From Moniliophthora roreri (Eukaryota; Basidiomycota; Agaricomycetes; Agaricales; Marasmiaceae), in contig LATX02000078.1 of NCBI GenBank assembly GCA_001466705.2, positions 1,164,606 to 1,228,605 of the forward strand: 64,000 bases of DNA, given 5' to 3'. The position numbers and the translations under genes are program-made. Under the pieces are notes generated by a model, which worked only from the letters and a program-made list of their open reading frames with translations, was not told the DNA's origin and did not search any database. Position 1 is the first letter of the stretch. Each line of letters opens with the position of its first letter. Shown in pieces: positions 23,723 through 35,785 of this stretch.

Positions 23723-26421
23723 ATGGGTATCTCCTTTTAACCCTCCACAAATCCCTGTTGATGCTCACTTTCTTGGCAGATCCAACTTCGCAGGTACCTT
23801 CAGAATCTGCGCAACCCTTAGTTCCACCACAGTCTCCACGGCAGGAGGGTCAAGCACATGACATCCCGCTTCGAAACATGCATTCAAGAACCAGGAGGCA
23901 AGGAACAGGCGGTTCTATAGCGTCAGGAAGACCTTCTTTCACATTGCAACGAGTCAAAACAACCATGCTTACACCAGAGAAAAAGCTTGGGCCTGCCCCA
24001 ACTTTCTGGCGTAGCATCAAGTCGATAGTACTGGCTTCATGTTAGTGGATTTCTTGGAGGCATGATGGGAATGTGTTGCAGTATTAACGCTGGTGTGGTT
24101 CCAGGGATAAATGTGTTATTGGTCTTTATACCCGTCTCGGTGAGTGAAGGTAGCACGGAGATTTTTGTCCTTTACTGACAATATTAGTGGGCTTTAAATT
24201 TTGCCACACCCGAGAAACATACCCTCATTTTCGTCTGTGCGTTTGCATTCGTCGCCTTGATGTACTTTCACGACGGGCTCACTGGAAGCAAGTTTCTTTT
24301 CTGGCTATTATACCCCTTGCAAAGGTGGGCACAACCTCGAGGTGGCCTCGCAAATGCTTAATTATCAGCAGCTGTTGGCTTTCGCTACCGATGAACTCTC
24401 CATGCGAGTAGGACAAACGCTCGCCGGTCTGATTAATGCCACATTAGTTAGTCGTCCTCCGCACTCTTGGGTTTTCTATCTGATTGAACCCATCGATAGG
24501 GAAACGCGTACGTTGCCAGTTTCAAGGAATGAAATAATATTAATGTAGATCATGACCAGCGTTGAGCTTATCGTCGCCGTAAGTGGTATGCACGTTCGTG
24601 GTGGAGCTTCCTTAATCAAGACTCAGATAATCGCCTTAACTCAATGCAAACTTAATATCGTCCAATCTTCGTGTACGTCTTTTTCACGTATTCTTGGCGC
24701 GTATCACTTAGACGCACACCACTGGCTTGGCGCCGATTGATCCATAATGGGAGCGCGCCAATTCTTCTAAGCATGTACTGAAAAAATCTGTTCTACATAG
24801 TGGTCGGCTCCATTCTCAGTAACCTCCGTACGTCATTCCCCTTCTTGAAGTAGTCCCAGTATATTGATCTCAAGTTTTAGTCCTTGGTATGTACTTTCTC
24901 GGGTTGACGCCAACCGTGCATTGAGCATTCATACTCTTGCATTCATACTCTTGCATTGTAGTCCTTGGTATGTGTTTCCTCTTCGGAGGGATCAAGTTTT
25001 CAGAACAGGGATTCGGCGCAGGTGCGTTGGTGTCTTGTCTGTTGGAGCGTGAAAACTCAAGTCATCTTCAGTCGCCACCCAACTCAACTCATCCCTTCTT
25101 ACCATCAGTGTCATTGCCGTTCTACTGCCTGCAGCATTCCACATGAATATAACCCCGGAGTCTGATAACGATGAAAGTCAGGATATTCTGAAGATGAGCC
25201 ATGGAGTGCGTGTTTGACTATGTCTGAGCCAGAAAAGTTCTCATTACTTGACAGGTTGCTATCATCCTCCTTCTCAGTACGTAGCTGGTAAAAAACTCTT
25301 GCAGAATTGACTCATGCCATCTCGTTCCAGTTTATGTTGGCTACCTTGTCTTTCAGCTTTACTCTCATGCCACCTTATACTCTGATAAAGAAGATACAAT
25401 CAAGTCAATCAAATATACCCCCCGCCCGAACAAGAAAAAGGCCGACGAAGAAGCAAACAGTACTGTAAACGGGATGACGGGAACTATGGGTAGCTCGACA
25501 ATAGTACCTAGCGGTCTTCAAACACCTGCCCCCGAGCCTGAGGTAGAGCATGTTGAAGAGGGGGAAGAACCTCAGACTAGTCTACCAGTTGCAATCGCGC
25601 TCTTGGTCGTAGTGACGGTGGTAAGCTTCCTTTGTAAGTGTTTATGTTTGGATGCTGAATCACTCCCTTACAGTTGGTTGCTGTGACAGCAGAATGGCTG
25701 GTGGATTCCATTGATGGTCTGACAGCAAATAATGGTATTTCACAAGGTTTGTTGTCCACTTCCGTGTCTTGAGGGAGATGGTAGTCATTGATGGATATTG
25801 CAATTTTTAATTTTCAGAGTTTGTAGGGGTCATCCTGCTCCCGATAGTGGGGAACGCTGCAGAACATGTAACGGCTGTTACTGTCTCTGTCAAGGACAAA
25901 CTCACGTTGAGCTTGGGGGTTGCTGTTGGCTCGAGTATTGTGAGTAAGAAGTCGACTAGGAGATGTTAAGAGATCTGATGTTCTGGCATACATCTAGCAA
26001 ATAGCACTGTTCGTAATTCCGTACGTATATTCATCCATCCACTGATGTTACTCACAGTATCTGACCTACCTTTTCAGATTCATAGTGATCTTGGGTTGGA
26101 TCATTGGCAAACCCTTGACCTTGCTGTTCGACCCATATGAATCTGTTACCCTCTTCCTTGCTGGTATGTCTCCATCTGCACAGCCTTTGTATGACTACTA
26201 ATCTCCCCCCAGTCATCACTGTGAACTACTGTGTCCAAGATGGCAAATCTAACTGGCTTGAAGGCTTGATTTTAATATGTAAGCACCTATTCCTTAAGGC
26301 CTTTTACCCTCTAATTGTAACACTGTTTGCAGTTTTGTATGTCATTCTAGGCATTACCTTTTGGTTCTACCCAGGACTTCAACTAGCAGACCGAGGTCTT
26401 GGTGACCTTCAGTGCCGCTAG
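23723..26421 (+). CDS. VCX1: Vacuolar Ca2+/H+ antiporter (CAX/VCX1 family)
   Basis: Moves Ca2+ into the vacuole in exchange for H+. About fifteen exons must be joined. The N-terminal cytosolic part is Ser/Thr/Arg-rich. Membrane segments follow: [34 protein letters not shown] and then the first c-repeat, where GNAVELIVAIIAL carries the ion-binding Asn/Glu. The second repeat reads [17 protein letters not shown]. Between them lies an acidic loop with [10 protein letters not shown], the usual separator of CAX halves. The C-terminus is GITFWFYPG. The model needs an 8-base exon at 24500-24507 and a 6-base exon at 24881-24886. Only with both do the sequences GNAVEL and SNLLLVLGMCF form as in the family. 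No lesion was found. Confidence 0.92.
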
Positions 26422-27276
26422 TTTAGCTATATGACTATGAACATGATGTTTACTCTAGTAACTCTTGGTTTATGGACACACATGTATAGTTACTGTGGAT
26501 AATTCCTGTTTGATTTTTGGCTTTTTTCCAGCACTTTGCTTCTACATACAGTTATTGGTGGCTTCTTTGGACAGCCAATTTTTCTTGAGCCTCAGAATGA
26601 AAAATGAGAGCCTCTTCCAACAATCAGGATACATACTATGTATCTAGCTCACATTTTTAGAAAACTTGAACTCTTATATGGACTGGCATGAGGGGCTAAG
26701 GGTTGTGATAAAAGCAATCAGTGAAAAGAGTCATTATCAGCTGTTTTCCTCTCCTTTGGACATCTGCCAAAATTGCCAGTTGTTACAGTTTTTCTTCATA
26801 GACACTCACATACTATGCTTCCCATTAACATCTGGACAAGTCCACATCTCTAGCTCCCATTTCCATTTTCTAGTGTACTAATACTTCTCTTGAGTTCTAC
26901 ACTCTTCCTTATCTTCTTGTTTCTCTCTTGTTCTACAACTTTCTTTACTTACAAACACCATTACAAACCCATTCTTCTATACTGTTCTGTGACTTTCTTT
27001 CTGTACAAATAGATAGTTACAAAGTCTGTATTTAAGTAGGACAATCTGGGTCTAAGCTCCTCAGCTTGACCTGGCTAATCCAAGCCTTGTTCTAGCAACA
27101 ATCTCAATCTCTGAATGAACTTGAACTTGAACCTTGAATGAACTAGCTATTACTATGTCATTGTAGTAGTTAGTTGTTGTTGTTGCTGTGCAAGTAATGT
27201 AACACAAGGTCAAGCTGATCTCTGCCAACCTCTCAAGGTCCAGGCACCATACCAAGAAGGAACCACACCCCTGAGA

Positions 27277-28629
27277 GTGTGCCTCACCACACACAAGGAA
27301 TCACAGATCAACCTAGAAATTGACCTCACAGAACAATTTCAAAGACTAGAAGAAAGTTTGGAGAACTCTACACAGACTTTGCATACAATTATAATGCACC
27401 ACCAGAGGAGGACTGCAATTCAGAACTTGAACAACTTGTTTGGGTGCATTTCAATAACAAATAAAGAAATACCAACAGAATCAGAGACATCGAACAACTT
27501 GACCCAGTTATCCATGCAGATTGACTTGAGTACAGAAGAGAGGAATGTGCCCTTGCCAGAACTAATTGAGAACTCACCAGACTCATTGGATATTACCACA
27601 CCCTTAGCCTATTCCAGAGAACTCCCCTTTGAAAAAGAGAACACCTCTGAAATGTCAGAAGAAGGAAGCTCAAGACCCAAAGAAGAGAAGGGTATGACTC
27701 AGCAAGAAATGATGATCAGTGTTGCTACCACAGTACTGGACCATGTTGAAAAGGAGAAAGAGAAGGTGAAGGGAGCAAAAGTTGCTCCACCAGACTTCTT
27801 TGAAGGGAATAGGAAGGATATAAGGAGATTCTTAACCAAAGTTGAGATATTCCTTCACATGAATCTCAAAGACTTCAACACTAACAAAAAGAAATGTCTT
27901 TTCTTGTTGTTCTATATGTGAGGAAAAGAGGCAAAACCCTGGAAGCAGGAGAACTCTGAAGCAATATTTGAATGAAAAGATGAAGATCTGGCACTAGTGT
28001 GGATGGAATTCTGAGAGAAATTCAAGAAAGCCTTCTCACCAGCCAATGTGAAGGGGGAAGCACAGCTCCAAATAGAAGGAGTAAAGATGAAGAATAGAGC
28101 TAATGCATATGTCCACAAGTTCTGCCTCTTAGCAAAGGAAATGGGTTATGACAATACTGTTCTGATTGATATATTCTGAAAGGGGCTACTATTTTCTTTA
28201 GCTAGAAAGATCCTAAACCAACCACAGGGAAAACTAGATGATTTAGAAGAGTGGTACAATGCAGCCATTGGGTATGATGAACAATGGAAATATGCTAAAG
28301 CAGCTCAGAAGCTGAGGAAATTCAGAATGGCTGGAGAAAAGAAGAGGGTGTTTTAGAAGAAAGAGGAGATAACCATAAACCAGATCATGAATGGAAGGCT
28401 AACTGAAGAAGAAAGGAAACAGTATATGGCCAAAGGGCGATGCTTCTGATGCAGCAAAATAGGACATGTATCAAGAGAGTGTCCAATGAAAAATGGAACA
28501 TCAGAGAAAGAAGAACCAAGGAAGAAGATGACTAGAGAAGGATTTGCAAAAATTCAGAGCATTGTCTGGGAATATGGAATAGCTAAACAAACAGAGCTTT
28601 TAGACCTTACAGAGAAGGAGGGTTTTTGA
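27277..28629 (+). pseudogene. Retrotransposon gag remnant with CCHC knuckle
   Basis: Gag-like capsid region of the dead Ty3-type element. The first 214 codons are open. They hold a Gln/Glu-rich N-terminus, then VAPPDFFEGNRKDIRRFL, the usual entry to the capsid. After the stop at about 27919 the same type of sequence resumes with FKKAFSPANVKGEAQ, ANAYVHKFCLLAKEMGYD and KGLLFSLARKIL. Further stops interrupt it. The zinc knuckle at about 28440-28488 reads C-F-stop-C-S-K-I-G-H-V-S-R-E-C, where the stop is TGA in place of a likely CGA. Reading needs more than one frame, so this is a pseudogene. Confidence 0.8.
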
Positions 28630-28676
28630 AATAGCAGAAAAGACTGGCACTTTCTCTGCCTCCACCAATCACAATT

Positions 28677-30257
28677 TTGAATGTTGTATTAGCTAAGCTT
28701 GACCAAAATTCTATGCATATCTCTGTCTCTTACAACATTGAAACAGAAATTGTCAGAACAAAGACTCTGATTGATTCAGAAGCAGAAGAACTTTTTATCA
28801 GTCTAGAAATAGCAAAAAGGTTGGGAACAAAATGGGACCACCTGCCTAAAAGAATTTAAGTATTCAATGTTGATAGTACTCCAAATAAGTCAGTGTGGAT
28901 CTCCCACTCAGTAACAGCCACATTCATAATAGGAAAAGAGACTATGACAGAGACTTTCCTTATCTCTGGATTGGGATAAGAACAGGTCATTTTTAGATTA
29001 CCCTGGTTATGAAAGTGGAACCCTGAAATAGACTGGGTCATGGGTGAAGTAGTCTTCAAACCAAAATGAAAGCTGCATTTACAACAGTTCAAAGGAATTT
29101 TTAATGAATGGGAACTAGAAGAAATCATTCAAAGAGTTGACATTAGAGCTAAGTTATCCACCTCTCAAACATTAGCACAAGCAGCTGAAGGGCAGAAGAA
29201 GATGATAGAAGAACTGATCCCTCCATATATCTGAGACTTCAGAACCCAATTCAAAGATAGAGCAGCAGAGCAATTTCTGATCTTGCAATTCTATAACCAT
29301 GCAATCGAACTAAAACCAGATTTCATGCCAAGCAATTGCAAACTGTATCCACTACCACCAGGAGAACAACAAAAACTAGACAAATTTCTAGAAGAAAACC
29401 TACAGAAAGGGTATATTAAGAAATCCAAATTGCCAATGGCCTCTCTATTCTTCTTTGTTGTGAAGAAAGAGAAAGATGACTTGTGACCTACACAAGACTA
29501 TAGGTGTTTAAACAATAGAACAGTAAAAAATGCATACCCTTTACCCCTAGTATCAGATCTGATTGATAAATTATGAGGAGCAACCATCTTCACAAAATTG
29601 GATCTTCAGAATGGTTACAATAATGTAAGGATAAAGGATGGCAATCAATGGAAAGCCACATTCAAGATCAATCGAGGCCTGTTTGAGCCAATGGTCATGT
29701 TCTTTGGTCTTATAAATTCACCAGCAATGTTTTAAGTGTTCATAGACAACATTCTCAGTGATTTTATGGATGAAGGCTGGTGTGTAGTCTATATGGATGA
29801 CATTCTCATCTACTCTAAAGACAAATGTGAGCATAAACAACGAATGAGAAGGCTTATGGAATGGTTGCAAGAGCACAACTTGTTTCTAAAGCCATATAAA
29901 TGTGAGTTTGACATCACAGAGGTGATTTTCTTAGGATTGGTAATTTGGCCTGGAGAAATAGCAATGGACCCAGTAAAGCTAGCAGGGATTCAGGATTGGC
30001 CTTGGCCAGAAACAGCAAAAGGGGTTGGAAGCTTTCTGGGGTTTAGAAATTTCTACCAAAAGTTCATTAGAAAATATGCTGAAATAACAAAGCCACTGAT
30101 GGATCTGACAAAAAAGGAACACAAATTCAATTGGACTGAAAAATGCCAGCAAGCCTTTGAAACTCTAAAGAGGAAATTCTTGAAGGAACCAGTCCTAAAG
30201 ATTCCAGACCCCATCAAACTTGTCAAGGCTGGTTTTTGTAGGCTATACTGCTATTAA
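28677..30257 (+). pseudogene. Retrotransposon pol remnant (protease and reverse transcriptase)
   Basis: Aspartic-protease remains: TLIDSEAEELFIS, in the place of the family's L-I-D-S-G-A. Reverse transcriptase: [12 protein letters not shown], then [12 protein letters not shown], then the catalytic box VVYMDDILIYSKD with the intact YMDD, then FLGFRNFYQKFI. The sequence degrades after PVLKIPDPIK, where RNase H would begin. Stops at about 28858, 28978, 29232, 29484, 29573 and 29733 break it. Several can be explained as C-to-T changes of CGA or CAA codons, for example the stop in front of [10 protein letters not shown] where this class normally has Arg. No active enzyme can be made from this copy. 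Confidence 0.85.
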
Positions 30258-30386
30258 GCTTGGACATTTTGGGTTTCCATAAGTTAGAGCATACTATAAT
30301 TTGATGTATTAGATCTCAGTGCATCATAACCTCATATGTAACCAATTTCCTGAGAGTTATAACCAACTGTAGCCTAATGAAACCAA

Positions 30387-30448
30387 TGTAACCCAATACA
30401 ACCACTACAATCCTATGTAACTGGTTCTAAAGGTTGTATTGGGTTACA
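30387..30448. repeat. 17-bp perfect inverted repeat
   Basis: The 17 bases TGTAACCCAATACAACC at 30387-30403 return as their exact reverse complement at 30432-30448, with a 28-base loop. The surrounding 200 bases hold many partial copies of GTAAC/GGTTAC-type words. It lies inside the CpG-depleted block, downstream of the truncated pol. Confidence 0.85.
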
Positions 30449-30839
30449 GTGGTTATATCAAGTTCCAATAGGTTACAATGAGTTCTATAAGGTCACACTA
30501 TGTTCTCTGAGGTGATAGACTAGGAACACACTCTTTTGCTGCCAGTACAGCACTCAAGTGTGAAGTTTACTTGTAACAATAATAAATTCTGAATAAATCA
30601 GCATATGAACACAATAGAGACACAGAAATATAGTCAGTAAAGTTATTCTATTATTTATAAACTCAATGATATTTTTTTTTGGAGTTTATTGATTTTTTTA
30701 CTATCTGAATATGAGGGAACAAGATTTTTGTGACCAAATGTAAGTTGAACAAGCACTTGTGTTTGGGCACACATGATGTGTGTCATGTGCATCAAGACTG
30801 GGTCAATCAGGAGTATTTATTTCCATAAAATTTTAAACT

Positions 30840-31070
30840 CCAACTTTTCCTTCTTTCTTTTGTACCACCACCATCTCCTTCCTCCTGCTGTCACTCTCTT
30901 CCTCTCATCATCATTATCATCATCACACTCTCCCTCTCATTGTTGCTGTCACACTCTCCCTCTCGTTGTCATCGTCACTCCCTCCCTCTCATCATTGCTG
31001 TCACACTCCCCTTCTTATTGTTGCCATACCATCACCTTTCCTCTCCTCTCCTCTCCTTCTTACCGCACCT
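30840..31070. repeat. Pyrimidine-rich imperfect tandem repeat
   Basis: C- and T-rich tract built from imperfect copies of a unit like TGCTGTCACACTCTCCCTCTC, at about 30943, 30998 and neighbours, with CATCAT runs between. It lies inside the CpG-depleted block. No coding sense. Confidence 0.65.
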
Positions 31071-32319
31071 CATGCCTCACCCTGCCTTCTCACCTCCATG
31101 ACCTTTCTCATTGTCAAAGACTAAACAACAGCCTACCCAGCAAACACCTCAGCCACGTCACAGCTCAGTCTCACCCTCACAAGAATCCTTATGACAACAA
31201 TCCATTCACGAGCACAATTTCAACATGCCCTCTAGTTGACTCGACAACAAGCTCAACCTTGTAGCCCTCTATCATTATTGTCATCTCTGCAAACACTGTC
31301 TTTGCTAGACACTTCTGTTGGTTTCTGTTGGTATATAATGCACATGTCCTGTACAAAGGTGAGTCGTGTATTGCATTGTCATATCAAACTATACTGATCT
31401 GCTCACATTTCTAGAACACCTCAATCTAACCTGCGCATATAGGCACAAGACCTTGAATACTGGCTCTTGTATGTTCTCACTGTTCAAATTGTGGCAATGT
31501 AGGTGATTTCTGCTGAATCAGCCTGTGCCCAACTGGGTTTCTCTTTAACAGTTCAGCTTGATATTATATTGCTTTCATCCTGACTACAATGTGCTATATA
31601 CTGTGACAATTGCTCTTTGTAGTTCATACTAGTGAGTCTTAAGTCTCACTGGCTGTGTATGCTTGTTGCTGATTCATTACCCTTAGGCTCCCATGTGTGC
31701 CTTGTTATGAGTTGGTTATACAGGTCTAGCTTACATCATATCTACTACCTGATATCTACTGCCTGTATCTATGTAGAGCCTTGGAATATATGTCCTGAAC
31801 TCTCATTTATTCATAGGATTGATGTGTAGAGGCTGCTGGTGATTCTCTGGGACATGACATAACTGATAGCTGTATCTGACCTTTGATAAGTTGACACAAC
31901 CTTCTAGAACTTGATATAGCTGAATGAAACCATCTGGGACTTGACATAGCCACCAGAACTCAATAAAGCCACTGAAACTCAATGTAACCTATGGAACCTG
32001 ACAAAGCCAATTGAAACCCAGTGCAAACCTCAATAACTAACTGTATTGGCTCACAAAGGTTCACACCAAGCTTGGGCAGGTTCACATTGAGTCTCATGGG
32101 GGTTGCAACCCACCCCCCCTGTGACAATGACCATCTGGAACCGGTAATATTGACTTTGATTGGGTGATATCGACGTACATAGGGTGATATCAGGTACCTT
32201 TGGGTTACGTCGCCTGGTAAATTTTCCAGATGACATGGTTTGCCGAGCGCTTTTCGGTCGGCTTGTTCCCATCTTTGGTGCTCAGGGAGCCGGGGTCTGC
32301 ACCTTCGCCCGCTGATATC

Positions 32320-32478
32320 TGTCCGGAATAGGTATCAGGCATGCTGGACTTGTCCCAAATTTGTCCGGACCCTGGCCTCAGACATTGCCCTAAAAAACGG
32401 CCCAAATTTGTCTGGATGGGGGTTAGGCATTTGAAAAATTTTCCAGGAATTTTGTCCGGATCCGACTCAGGCATTTGG
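32320..32478. repeat. Four-copy degenerate minisatellite (TGTCCGGA core)
   Basis: The core TGTCCGGA or TGTCTGGA begins at 32320, 32362, 32409 and 32453, a spacing of 42-47 bases. In most copies a CAGGCAT or CAGACAT word and a CCCAAATT or similar A/T stretch follow. It marks the return of CpG right after the depleted block. Confidence 0.75.
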
Positions 32479-32636
32479 CTGTATAAACGGGGGTCCTCAT
32501 AAGACTCAGATTGGTTAAATGAACGCTTGGTATTTCTTCAGTACCTTCTGCCATGGTGAGATGAGTACTTGGCAGGAAATACAAATTTCCCAAAAGAACT
32601 ACAGATATTCATGTCCTTACTGCTCATATAAGATGC

Positions 32637-35328
32637 TCAATCCTCATCACTTGCTTCTTCCATAGTCACCCATAATCCATCCTATATAATGCAAATATTA
32701 CTATCCTTTCGGGCAAGTAATGTGACAACCGGCATACCACAACATACATGGTCAGGTGCGACCTGATTTGAACCCTCTCTCGTGCCTTGATGCCCCTTTC
32801 GTCTTTCCATCGAGGTGGAGGTCTGGCACTTGGAGGTTGCGCCTCTTCAGAAAACCTGATGGAACAGAATTGTTGAAGGAGTCGAACGAGGAAAAATGAA
32901 GCCTCATGGTATGCAAACTGGTGGTGACTGTTAGACTGCTCCGAACGCAGAGGCACATCATACCTGTTGCCCAAGGCAGATGCGAGGCCCTGCATTGAAA
33001 GGCAAGAATATAAAAGGATTTGGTGTGAGATACTTGTGTAATCGCTCGTCGAGGAACCTGTCTGGATCGAATTCTAGGGCTGATACGAAGCTGACTATAA
33101 GCTTCAGAAGAGCAAAGAACAAGGTGCGAGGACGCACCGTCAGGACCCCATAAATCCGTTCGGCGATGCATGATAAAAACTCCATAAGCGACTCTAAAAC
33201 ATATGTGAATATCGAAATGGGCACGCTCAATAGAACGAGTACCTAGTTTCGGGAGGAATATAGAATGGCTTTTTGCCTTCTAGACTGGGCAGAACAACAC
33301 CAGCTTTGGATTGTCTATGCTCGCTTATAATAAGTGCCATGACATCGACGGCGTAGATTTACTGTACCGCATGTTGAAAGGCCTAGTAACCCGAATGACT
33401 CGTGAGCATCAAACGTGCCTTGCAATATTGAAATGAAGGAATGTTCTTACACAGGCGGATATAGACGAAGGACCTCTGCATTATTCGGTACGTGAGCGTA
33501 GTTGAACTAGGAAAGAGTCTTACCATTCAAAACCGCCCTCAAATACTTCATATCACGGAAGTCATCAAAGGTCGGTCGTCGACTTGACCCGATTTTCGTG
33601 AAGATCTCTTCCCGAAGGCGACGGAATATCTTGGGGTGTTGGGATAGCATATACACTGTGAATGTGAGGATGCTTGCAGTCTAAGGGAGATATCAGACTG
33701 TGATTCCGAGACTGAAACGAGCACCCACTGTGTCACGGCCAGCTACCGCAAGATTCATGATTTCGTCACGAAGGATGACTGGATCTTTTGAGATATAGAC
33801 ATAAGCCCTAAACCCTCAACAACAATAGGTGTGGCACTAACCGTCTGTGTAGTTAACCAAGTGATCGAGAACTGTCTCTCCTTCTTTTACTTCGCGATCA
33901 ACGCCCAATTTATGAATGCCACCTTTCCCTCGTTGCCTTTGTAGCGCTTCCGTCAATACTGGCTCCAGAAAACGGTTTACGTCCTTCATTTTCTCCTTGG
34001 TCTTGTCCTTCCAGAATTCAAAGAGAGGCCATTCATCACCGAATCTTGCGCGTAGAGCAGTGGCGTTCTGCGCCCCGTTGAATGACTGAACAAACTTGTT
34101 TCGGATTTCATCTGACAAATCCGTTGACACGTTCGCCAGTGAAGAATAGAATGGGTATGGCAATGTTCCGGAAAGTGTTTGCACGTCTTTGCCAAACAGA
34201 AACTCCGTTGCAGAATCCAATGTGAACCTCGATACAACGTCCTATCGTCAATGAGCTCGGATAATCGTTGCCGGGTCGGAATAACGGACCTGGAAATCCA
34301 CTGGGTAACCTTCTCCGAACCTCTTCTTCATCTGTGCGATTGCAACATCAGCGTGTCGATCAAAAATGTCGAAGTGACTGATACGATCCTTGCTGAAGAA
34401 TGGCCGAGTAATACTCCGGTGAAACCTACGGCGACCAATGACCGTCATTATCATGAGGCAAGAATAGGCGGAAGAACTAACTTCCACAATTCACCTAGAA
34501 GGAATGTTGAGTCCAATTAAGTCGCATGATTGAATATGTTGGTGCCTGACCGTCTGCCGCAAAGACACCGGTGCCTAAAAGCGAGCTAAACGTGGTTCTG
34601 GTCGTTTCACCTGAGACGCGTGAATCGCTGAATGCTATCGAGGAATAAATTAACGACCAACCCTTCTCAAACTCGTCAAAACGTGTAGCCAGCAATGCCT
34701 GGGAAAAAGACTGAGCTGTGCACCAGGTCAGAATTGCATTACTCAGACCTTGATATATTCTGGCTCGCAGGTCACAATCTAGAACAGAGAAGTGAGTACG
34801 AAAACGAATGCATCACAGCATGTAGTCCGCTCACCCGATCCTTGAACGTATTTCAAATGTCAATCTGGAAAGATATAGATCAAAATTCACCTTAAATAGA
34901 ATTCTCATATTGAAGGTGTAACCTATCCTGTCGAGTTTATTCTGCAGTCCATCCGCTACATATGGGCCGAATAAGTGTCATTTCTGACAAGAAACGAAGC
35001 GTTTCGCACCGATATATTCAGCTTTGAAGTTGCGAACGGCACGTAGGAGAGTGAGGATTCCACCGGGAGTTGGATCATCATCACTTGTCGGTGGGAGAAC
35101 AGCACCGAAGGATGTGGCAGCACGGGATATCGCCCACTTCTTGTATAAAACCAAAGACGTGAAGGTGAACGGCCAGCAGAGCAGATAGGTCAACACGACT
35201 ACCTGTCGTGAGAACTTAACATCTAGGTAGACGCGGCAAACCCAATGCGCAGTATGAAGAACAAGGAAAGGGAGATATAGTCGGGGGATTTTTTTGCTGA
35301 AATATGCAATGCCCGGGGGTACCTCCAT
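32637..35328 (-). CDS. Cytochrome P450, CYP63-like
   Basis: Heme-thiolate monooxygenase of the ER membrane. Agaricomycete CYP63-type enzymes oxidise alkanes, fatty acids and aromatics, but the substrate here is unknown. It has many short introns. The start at 35328 ([17 protein letters not shown]) leads into hydrophobic membrane segments ([25 protein letters not shown]). Downstream: DSATEFLFG; the I-helix oxygen-binding AVAGRDT; the K-helix ExxR as E-V-L-R before [29 protein letters not shown]; and the heme loop [15 protein letters not shown] with its Cys ligand. Two further exons give [17 protein letters not shown] and a C-terminal [13 protein letters not shown] ending at 32637. All key residues are present, so it appears functional. 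An earlier in-frame ATG at 35460 is less likely. Confidence 0.9.
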
Positions 35329-35785
35329 AATGAGGGTGATGATGAGAGAGGTCTGAGTGTTGGGATAGAATACCCTTGGCAACGATCTATCTTGGCCGAG
35401 TTTCTTCCCAACTCGGGACCGGTGCTGACAATAACCGGTTGATTGTATCAAATCGGTCATGATGCACTTTGGGATTGCAGGCGTATCGTCAGAGGACAAG
35501 GCTCTACATATAGAATTTTAAAAACGTCGAGCCTCTGGCCTAGAGCTTTTCCATTGCCCATCAACTATTCAGGCTGCGAGTACCATCAACAGCCATATAC
35601 ATGCTCTCGAATGCTGTGACCGCAATCCAGGACGATGAACGACACTGTTTGGACAAGTTACTTAGATCAGTATGCAATGCGATGATGCGCGAAGGAGCGG
35701 AGAGGGAAGGGGGTAAGGTACGGGTCGATACCTAAGAACCGAATTTGGTGGAAGGGGATTGAAAAGAGGCGTAGTGGGGATACTG
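35329..35785. other. Intergenic gap
   Basis: Upstream region of the P450 and 3' region of the CCDC174-like gene, both minus. It contains nothing recognised apart from the 5' extension of the P450 open frame. Confidence 0.4.

Larger units (their letters stand above)
26430..32130. mobile_element. CpG-depleted block with degenerate Ty3/gypsy-type LTR retrotransposon
   Basis: Starting just after the antiporter stop codon, base composition changes: CpG almost disappears, A+T and CA/TG rise, and this lasts to about 32.13 kb. Inside lie gag (about 27277-28629) and pol (about 28677-30257) remains in Ty3 order on the plus strand, broken by many stop codons. Pol stops after the reverse-transcriptase region. 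RNase H, integrase and a chromodomain are not seen. What follows to 32.1 kb is unrelated AT-rich sequence with short repeats. I could not pair two LTRs, so the ends are set by composition. CpG loss fits cytosine methylation with deamination, as described for silenced fungal transposons. Confidence 0.8.

Noticed and set aside
30840..31264. 163-codon plus-strand frame in the pyrimidine repeat
   Set aside because: Pure Ser/His/Leu low complexity from the repeat, in a CpG-depleted transposon block.
32205..32474. 89-codon minus-strand frame with repeated PDPDK-like words
   Set aside because: It simply translates the TGTCCGGA minisatellite. No start context or splice partners.
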